Assembly: GCF_000003605.2 (NCBI RefSeq)
Contig: NW_003143306.1
Coordinates: forward strand, 102,345-124,175
DNA length: 21,831 bases
Direction: 5' to 3'
From: Saccoglossus kowalevskii
Lineage: Eukaryota > Hemichordata > Enteropneusta > Harrimaniidae
Shown one piece after another: positions 11,992 to 21,831 of this stretch (the first letter of the stretch is position 1; each line of letters begins with the position of its first letter). A program made the translations under genes and the position numbers. Below the pieces are notes generated by a model. It had not been told where the DNA came from. It ran no database searches and saw only the letters and a program-made list of their open reading frames with translations.

Positions 11992-12070
11992 GTGAGTCCT
12001 ATCTGTACACAGGGACTATGATTCTGTACAGGGTAAATATTATTGAATTATCATCACCATCATCGAACTA

Positions 12071-12365
12071 TTAAAGGGCGGTGGTCGTTGCGCCACGCAT
12101 GAGCGACATATGTGTTGATAAACATTTTTTCCCCACAATTTAATGTGCTCTTCTAATGGAATCACAAAGTAGGAGTTTTGACCTGGGTGCAACGTGCACT
12201 AAATGCCATTGATGGCCCCTTTGATACCTTCCAATCACCAATGTTCCTAGTAACAGCTAAGTCTTGGTAAAGTCTTGGTTCATACTTATTGGTCAAAGTC
12301 ATCATCTTTGTTCATATGAGATTCATATCTTGCACATGAGTGGTGCGACGACCACTCCCCTTTAA
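12071..12365. mobile_element. TTAA-flanked MITE, copy 1 (295 bp)
   Basis: Begins TTAAAGGGCGGTGGTCG and ends with a near-reverse complement, CGACCACTCCCCTTTAA. The terminal inverted repeats match at about 26 of 31 positions, and TTAA stands at both ends. The length and lack of coding capacity fit a non-autonomous DNA transposon. A TTAA target is the piggyBac hallmark, so piggyBac mobilisation is a reasonable guess. A second copy (16561-16850) matches it across most of the interior in opposite orientation. Confidence 0.75.
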
Positions 12366-13373
12366 CAATCTAAAATAACAAATACACGCAAATACAATTT
12401 ATGGGTGTAAAAATTAGTTTGTAGGAACGTACAGCATATTTTGTGACAGTGAGTTCATCATAGATATGACGTTTTTAATTTTTTTTTTTAAGAATGATCC
12501 GCCAATTGACACTAGATGAGTTCAGTGTTTTAGATCCATGGACAGAGATACACCCATATCTCAAATAAAAGAAACATACAAGTTTGAATGGTATGTACGG
12601 TAATTCATGCACATAAAGCACATCTAGCCTAAGGCCATCCAGTTAGGTGTAGTGCCCTTCACTATATGTTTGAATGACACCTCATCCTCAATCAAGTCAG
12701 TGACATTAAAGAATCACAGCAGCATGGTGGTTTGAGGTTAGTATCGCATCTCAGTTCTCCCAAGTTACATCCTTGTGCTAAGAAGGGGTCTTAGTGTTGC
12801 ACTATTATTTATTATACAGGTATTCCAAACACATTCACTTGACAAAGCAACCAACTTGCTGCCAGTGAACACAAAATGGGTTGGAATCAATATCTTTATG
12901 ATACACAATAAGTTTAGGTTTATATTATTATATTTTATTTTTCATACACAGCTTTACATTATCAGAGCTGTCCAAAATATGTGAAGTGAAATGATATGCA
13001 CAATGACAGACATCATAGTAGTCTGAGGTCAAAGCAAGGGAAAGTACATTAACTGGCAACTGAAGAGATTCAACATCAGTCATACATATAGATACAGTCA
13101 ATTGAAAATAACAAATCATTGATTCATATTGCCAATACTATTGGTATTGCAATTCAATGCATTCAGAAAGTTGTGAATGTGAAGCTAACTTGAATTGAGT
13201 TCAGGAAATGTTAGACAAACAATGGATACCATTTGAATAAATTATAACAATACTTATACAGTGACTTTTCATGATGACATGTATGTTTTTAAAAAAAAAT
13301 AATCAATGGGATTTTCTAATGTTGAAAACAACTTTGAATGCATGGCAGTAAATCAACCAATAATTGAACGAAA

Positions 13374-13410
13374 CATGCAAAGACTCATGGGTAATTACCA
13401 AACGGCTTCT
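13374..13410. repeat. Short dispersed repeat, copy 1
   Basis: TGCAAAGACTCATGGGTAAT then TACCAAACGGCTTCTA is matched at 19334-19376 with a six-base insertion. It contains the palindrome GGTAATTACC. Confidence 0.4.
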
Positions 13411-14635
13411 ATTGTCTTTCATGTTTTTTTTCAATATTTCATAAAAACATTCATGTCTTTATGAAATTCACTGTATTAATGATTATTTGTGGAAGTTGGT
13501 GAGGTTACAGTAGTCAAGTTGGATATGTGCACAACAGTTGTCTTTTACAACCAAGGATATAATACAGTGTACATTTCATGTCTTTGAAATATGCAAGTTA
13601 TCAATACTTTTTTTTGTTTTGTGTTGTGTTTAGTTATTAACCACTGTGTTTTATCTCATCTTAGTCTAATTGTATGCCTTCATATGAATTACTGTGCAAA
13701 GTGTCAGCTGGAGTCGACACACATAAAAACAATGCAGTACCCTTTGGCACGGATGCCAACAAGCAACCCTAAACAAGAAACAGTAACACTATTTTGCACT
13801 TAGAAGCAATAGTAATGTTTGGTTTCTCTCAATCGCTCTCTCTCTCTTGTTTCAACAGTATTGAGATAATAAAAACATAAAACATAAATAGAAAGTACAT
13901 AATTATTATGACATCATCTCTGACACCTATCCTTGTAATTTGTAAGTCATTTTCCATTTTATACATGTACAGTCAATCATAATAGTTATGGACCCGTGAT
14001 GCTTGAATAGAATGAACAACATAAACAAGAAATATCTTTCAAAATGTTTATACACTAGATTATTAAGATATGATTCACAACTGAGATAAGAATATTATTC
14101 TATTACTATGAATGGCACAGTATTCACATCTATTGCAGTGCCAAACTGATTCATTACTAAATTAGCCATCCAAATTAGCTATAAAAACAGGCAAAAATAG
14201 AATTTTCAGACAAAAATACGTATATATAGATAATTTACACACAAAATTTCCAAAACAGAATATTAGAAAAAATGCCCATTGTAAGTGTTAATTGGAAATA
14301 TTTTACTTATGATATTGATCCTGTGTTCTCAGTTTATCTCAGTGATGCACATTTAATGTCAAATTTGAGTTCACCAAAGCATGAAATTATTATCAATATC
14401 AACAAGTAAACAAACACTAGTGGATGAACATCATTCTTCTCACACCCACCAACGAAACAGTAAAATCATTAGTTCTGCCTGCTAATAAAATGTAGCATAT
14501 GCAATGACTGAAAATTACAGTGGATTACAGACATGTGTTGCAGTGCACACTGTTACATTTTTAAATCTAGACACTTTTGTTCATTGACCATTATCACGCT
14601 TTCAAAAGACACAACTACACGACAGCAGCCATGAC

Positions 14636-14677
14636 TTCACTGTTTAAGAAACCCCAGTGAAATCTTCTCATTTACAG
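14636..14677. repeat. Fragment of the TA-flanked MITE right end
   Basis: AAACCCCAGTGAAATCTTCT then CATTTACAG parallels AAACCCAGTGAAAATTAGTC then ATTTTACAG at the right end of the 11669-11880 element. It lies downstream of the ARL6 stop, possibly inside its 3' UTR. Confidence 0.4.
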
Positions 14678-15032
14678 AATTTTTGAATTTTTCCTGACTT
14701 GTGTTATTTGTAAATAAGAGAAATAAAAAACAATTTACAGTATTTAGAATGCATTGCCAATCAATCAAATCTCAGAAACTCAGAATATGAAACATTTACG
14801 GGTGAGAAAACATGATGGACGGCTATGGGGAAACCACAAGTCCTTTTAAGTGATAAGAACATATTCTGAATATAGAAAACATCACATGTTTGTCTTTTCT
14901 TGTGCAGCAATTCAGAAGACAGCTAAGTAGTTACAGAACTTGAGGTGGGCTTGGAGGTTGCTGCTGATGAGTATGTCCAGTTCACAGGCTTTGTTTTGTT
15001 GGATGGTAAAACTTTAAGATGATGACTTGTGT

Positions 15033-15061
15033 TTATCGCTTCTGATTAGAACGAATTTGAT
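15033..15061 (-). CDS. ARL6: ARL6 coding exon 5 (C-terminal tail and stop)
   Basis: Only 29 coding nt, after a strong acceptor (cttttcag). With the last base of exon 4 it reads DQIRSNQKR then TAA, matching the length and DQI start of the human tail (DQIQTVKT). The 3' UTR continues below 15033. The nearest minus-strand signal I see is an ATTAAA at 14352-14357, so the transcript end is uncertain. Confidence 0.9.
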
Positions 15062-18000
15062 CTGAAAAGAAAAAAAATGAAGTGTGTTACTGAGTTGACA
15101 GATGTTGTCACTGAAGAATAGTGAAGAGATACTTTTTTTTCTTCTGCTCGACACAAAGTTTCACAGAAACTGTGTAAACTTACGCTCAACACTATGTATA
15201 AATGGAGTTTCATTTTATAATCAACTTCTAACATGGCAATAGGTAGCAATAATTTTCTCAATTTAGTCTCAATCAGAGTATTGAGCAATGGATGCAAAAG
15301 AAAACTAGTCCAGGAAACATTTTATGCATTACATCGGCAAACAAACATGTGCAAGACGAAAATAATCAATGCAAGGTAGCTCGTAGTGAAGGGAATATAC
15401 AATGCCCTTGTACACAAAGTGTTGTTTTCCCAAGCAAATGACAATTTATCGTCACTACTGATGAATCTATACAGAGAATACAGATCACGAGTCCTGCTTT
15501 ATGATTGGTGGAAACAGCACAGCCATGGTACAAGGTGTATTTATAACCCATGGATACTCAAGGTGAAAAATGCATGTTTCTATGTGTCATGAAATAACAT
15601 CTTGAGTGCACAGCTAAAAATTCATGGACGCAGTGGAGGTGATTGCATAGATGCCCTACCATATATGCATTGATGTGGAATCGTCAAATAATCTACAGCT
15701 TTCAACCAACCTGCCACACATATTTGCATCACTCATTTATATTGCATTTGATTCAATTAAAACCATTTTCAGACAGAAAAGGGTGGTGTTTGTGTTTTCA
15801 CTGAGTAACTTCATGTCACTACTGTGGTTGTATAATGTGTGACGAAAATATACCATGTATATGTATAATGTGTGAAAAATGCATTCAATCAATTGGCATC
15901 GCAAAATCGATAGTGTGAGACCATATTGCGTTCAAAGCGTGGTGCTAATGCATACACACCGACAGGTTGTAGGAAGGCCGTACTGTATTCTCTCCGCAAT
16001 TTCAATCATTCCTACATGTAGCCTTTCAGAGTACTGAAGGCCTGTAGGTTGACATGTCATAATAATATTTACCTGTAAGCCACTCTACTCCTTCATGTAG
16101 ACCTTCACCAGTCAAGGCATTACTAGCACATATATGCCATGGTTTATTCTGTAAGTTTTCTAGACCCATCATACTGGACACTTTCACAGATGACAATGCC
16201 TCACGAAGATCCATTTTGTTTGCAAAGAATAGGAAAGGCAACCGCCGATTTTTAATATCTGTTGAAAAAAAAAAAACAATGATAAATTTTCCTGCCTGAT
16301 GACTGCTTGATATATCTTGTTTTACTGCACACAGTGTCTCAAATATAAGTAGAGCTAGACATTATGAATGCCAATGAAGCAAATGCTGGTTCTTACAGTA
16401 TAGCAGGACACCCCAGCTGATGCGTAACATGGTTGCTAAACGATTCAGGCGAGATGAAAGATTGCAATATTTTTCAAATATGCAACTTATCATGCAGCAC
16501 AGACTGCATTTTTTTTTTCATTATATAATTTACTTTTCTGAAAGTGATATCATAATGATTTTAAAGGTGGTGGTCATCGCACAAAGCAAGTGCAAGTGAA
16601 GATAAGGGTCTCATATAAACAAAGATGACGACTTTGAGTCGCAGTATCATCCAAGCTTTAATTAAGTAGTTTCTTTGGTGACTGGAAGGTACTGAATGAG
16701 TCAACAGCAGTAATTATTGGTAGTGCATGTTGCGCCCAGGTCTAAACTCATACTCAGGATTTCATTAGAAGAGAGCACTGGATTGTAGGAAAATCAATGT
16801 TTTTCAACATAAATATCACATATGCACGGCAAGACGACCACCACCATATAAAATAATGTTATGATTTTCTCAGAATAATTCATGGTTTGTTATTTGGCAT
16901 TGATGGAGAAACTGACAATTTGTTGTTGCCAAATTCAAAATAATTTGCCATTAGAGACAGTTGAAGGATTAGTGGAAGCTCAGGTACATGTAAATAACAT
17001 AATTTGTTTGGAATCACAGAACACTAACCTGAATGTGAAAGTAACTGGTCCATCTCATCTTTTGCTACTACCATTCGAAGTTTATCACTACTATCAACTA
17101 CAAAAATTACAGCTTGTGCATCTCTGGAAAATTAAAGAAGAAAGATTGCAAATAAAATACATGTACCGGTATACCAAATATTTGACTCCTATTTCTGGGT
17201 CAGTTAACAAAATGAAGCACTTAAAACTAAAAACAATTCAAGGCTGGTGTAAATAATTGTTGTACTAAATCTGATCAAATGAAATAGGAATGCATTTGAA
17301 ACGAGTAGCTGTTTGAAATCAAAATAATTTTAACCCTTTCAATGACAAGACAAATTTTGTCACGTTTCATGTCCAAAATGTTACATCAACATTTTGGCTC
17401 TATTGACCGACTGTAATGTGCAAAAAAAAACGGTATGCATAACCCATTAACCAAATACAACCAAAAAGAGTGGTGATTGGTGTAACAAATCAAACAACTT
17501 ACTTATAGTAATGCTCCCATAGATTTCTATATCTTCCTTGTCCAGACATATCAAACACTGTGAAAGAAAGCGCTGAAGAGGCAAATTTTTCTACAGAAAA
17601 ACCAATGGTGGGGACTATATCTTCATATTGTGACTGTAAAATAGGTAAAAAAAAACAATAACGGTTAATTTTTAGTATGAGTTTTGAGCACATTTGATAT
17701 GATATTTTGTTTTCACTTAAAGTGTACCCCTCATTTATGAAACGTTTAGCAATTGTTATGAGTGGTTTTTAACAGCCATTTCGCTGTTTCTCCATGGTGT
17801 TTAAAAATTCATAAATGTACTATATATCCTCTACCATTGCTCTTATGTACATCTTAGGTATGTTTCTATGGGTGAAGTAAGTTATATTTTAATGATTCAA
17901 CACAGCTAATTAAATTAACATTAATCTACTAACACTTCAGTTGTATTAAGTTTTTACAAACTAGATCTATTGGTAATTAACTTTAGCGCATACACACAAG

Positions 18001-18234
18001 TGAGGGAATACTTGATCTGTTGTCATGACAACAGGAATTACGAGATTATTAAAGAAGAACTGAAGAAGAAAATCTGTATTTCAATTAATCAATAATAAAC
18101 GGATTTACTCACGTCTTTTGGTTTTAACTGGTTTATTATCGTAGTTTTACCGCTGTTATCTAAACCATACATAGTACATGTACTTCTTTCTTTTTGAACC
18201 CCAACCAGGCAGCCAGTTTATCCAATAACCCCAT
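15033..18234 (-). CDS. ARL6: ARL6 (BBS3) small GTPase, five coding exons, with one-base frameshift in exon 1
   Basis: ADP-ribosylation factor-like 6 is an Arf-family GTPase. In its GTP form it recruits the BBSome to membranes at the ciliary base. The spliced product is 187 residues if the missing base is allowed for; the human protein is 186. Coding exons (minus strand) are 18234-18113, 17633-17503, 17123-17029, 16258-16073 and 15061-15033. All introns are GT-AG and all phases agree. Visible motifs are G1 GLDNSGKT (residues 24-31), switch I PTIGFS with Thr50, G3 DMSGQG with catalytic Gln73, G4 NKMD (130-133) and G5 CAS (160-162). The GEGL glycine at 169, altered in some human BBS3 patients, is present. 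The stretch [20 protein letters not shown] is diagnostic for ARL6. The ATG at 18232-18234 has A at -3. The exon as written lacks one base after codon 23, giving an in-frame TAG at 18160-18162. Identity is very secure; whether this copy is intact is not. Confidence 0.95.
15062..16072 (-). other. ARL6: ARL6 intron 4
   Basis: 1,011 bp GT-AG intron, phase 1. It is AT-rich, and I see no internal exon or recognisable element in it. Short ORFs on either strand inside it have no family resemblance. Confidence 0.85.
16073..16258 (-). CDS. ARL6: ARL6 coding exon 4 (NKMD and CAS nucleotide-binding motifs)
   Basis: 186 nt with acceptor caacag and donor GTAAAT. It encodes residues 118-178, including [10 protein letters not shown] (guanine-specifying NKMD) and [15 protein letters not shown]. 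The final base joins exon 5 to make Asp179. Confidence 0.96.
16401..16445. repeat. Dispersed repeat, copy B, in ARL6 intron 3
   Basis: Second copy of the repeat at 8514-8565, same orientation, carrying the identical 18-mer at 16411-16428 and TGCTAAACGATT after it. It lies just below the TTAA MITE. Family unknown. Confidence 0.55.
16561..16850. mobile_element. TTAA-type MITE, copy 2 (about 290 bp), inside ARL6 intron 3
   Basis: The left end TTAAAGGTGGTGGTCATCGC and right end GACGACCACCACCATATA are inverted repeats of each other. The interior read in reverse complement aligns with copy 1, for example a shared TCTTCTAATG and GACCTGGGYGCAAC. The right TTAA has decayed to TATA. The copies look clearly diverged by eye, so both insertions are old. 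Confidence 0.72.
17029..17123 (-). CDS. ARL6: ARL6 coding exon 3
   Basis: 95 nt with acceptor ttttccag and donor GTTAGT. It encodes residues 86-116 ([18 protein letters not shown] and following), the central strand and helix of the Arf fold. It completes Lys85 and leaves one base of Asp117. Confidence 0.95.
17503..17633 (-). CDS. ARL6: ARL6 coding exon 2 (switch I and switch II)
   Basis: 131 nt with acceptor ttttacag and donor GTAAGT. It encodes residues 42-84 plus two bases of Lys85, with switch I (PTIGFS) and the DMSGQG motif that positions the catalytic glutamine. Close to human ARL6 throughout. Confidence 0.96.
17634..18112 (-). other. ARL6: ARL6 intron 1 with X-box
   Basis: 479 bp GT-AG intron, phase 0. 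Its notable content is the X-box palindrome at 18017-18034, 78 nt inside the intron from the exon 1 boundary. Confidence 0.85.
18017..18034. promoter_or_regulatory. RFX/DAF-19 X-box, perfect 18 bp palindrome
   Basis: CTGTTGTCATGACAACAG is its own reverse complement. The inner 14 bases (18019-18032) match the ciliary X-box consensus GTHNYYATRRNAAC at every position. RFX-family factors bind this motif and drive cilium genes, BBS genes among them, in worms and vertebrates. ARL6 is a BBS gene and the site is about 200 nt from its start codon, on the intron side rather than upstream. Function is inferred from sequence and context. Confidence 0.7.
18113..18234 (-). CDS. ARL6: ARL6 coding exon 1 (N-terminal helix and P-loop), one base short
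   Basis: Begins [20 protein letters not shown], the ARL6 N-terminal amphipathic helix and first beta strand. It continues LCM, then [18 protein letters not shown] one frame over. The exon is 122 nt where 123 (41 codons) are needed. The donor after GAC reads GTGAGT (18112-18107). The shift lies at the CC pair 18165-18166 (plus strand), where three C would restore the frame. Confidence 0.93.

Positions 18235-21831
<3,597 letters not shown>

Larger units (their letters stand above)
12366..15032. other. Region downstream of ARL6, including its 3' UTR
   Basis: The right part (to perhaps 14350) should be ARL6 3' UTR. The rest is AT-rich with a short CT repeat (13836-13847), a MITE fragment and one dispersed repeat. 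I see no coding exon with support. Confidence 0.55.
16259..17028 (-). other. ARL6: ARL6 intron 3, hosting repeat insertions
   Basis: 770 bp GT-AG intron. It contains a roughly 290 bp TTAA-type MITE (16561-16850) and a short copy of a dispersed repeat (about 16404-16445), so over 40% of it is mobile-element derived. Confidence 0.85.

Noticed and set aside
16882-17256. 124-codon plus-strand open frame
   Set aside because: It is antisense to ARL6 exon 3 and its intron flanks, with no family resemblance. The coding strand is clearly the minus strand.

Overview
This looks like nuclear genomic DNA from an intron-rich animal. The window is roughly two-thirds A+T, dense in short repeats, and has no operon-like gene packing. 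Both recognisable genes are split by canonical GT-AG introns. Neither protein nor the non-coding DNA looks vertebrate. An invertebrate (a non-vertebrate deuterostome or a lophotrochozoan) is my best guess, but the sequence alone does not settle the phylum.

Layout: (1) 1-8340 is AT-rich non-coding DNA with no gene I can recognise. It holds a G4-type G-rich tract (2616-2643), a decayed tRNA-derived SINE head (about 7007-7070, minus strand) and homopolymers. (2) 8340-9270 is a more CpG-rich island. It could hold a small two-exon minus-strand transcript with CCAAT boxes, a GTGAGT donor, an acceptor, a 61-codon ORF and AATAAA signals; this is unconfirmed. (3) 9270-15032 is again mostly non-coding. 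It holds two MITE-like elements (11669-11880 flanked by TA; 12071-12365 flanked by TTAA) and one isolated exon-like segment (11932-11991, plus strand). (4) 15033-18234, minus strand, is a complete five-coding-exon ARL6 (BBS3) gene, but one base is missing in the P-loop exon. A second copy of the TTAA MITE lies in its intron 3, and a perfect RFX-type X-box palindrome lies in its intron 1. (5) 18235-18758 is a 524 bp head-to-head spacer, probably a bidirectional promoter. (6) 18759 to the window end, plus strand, carries the first four coding exons of TFB1M, cut off by the edge.

The two genes are not known to share a pathway. ARL6 is a small GTPase that recruits the BBSome coat for ciliary membrane traffic. 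TFB1M dimethylates mitochondrial small-subunit rRNA. They are divergently transcribed and may share promoter elements. I found no convincing undescribed system. The points most worth following are the ARL6 frameshift, the intronic X-box, the possible small two-exon transcript at 8.3-9.3 kb, the MITE families, and the over-representation of the palindrome TACCGGTA.
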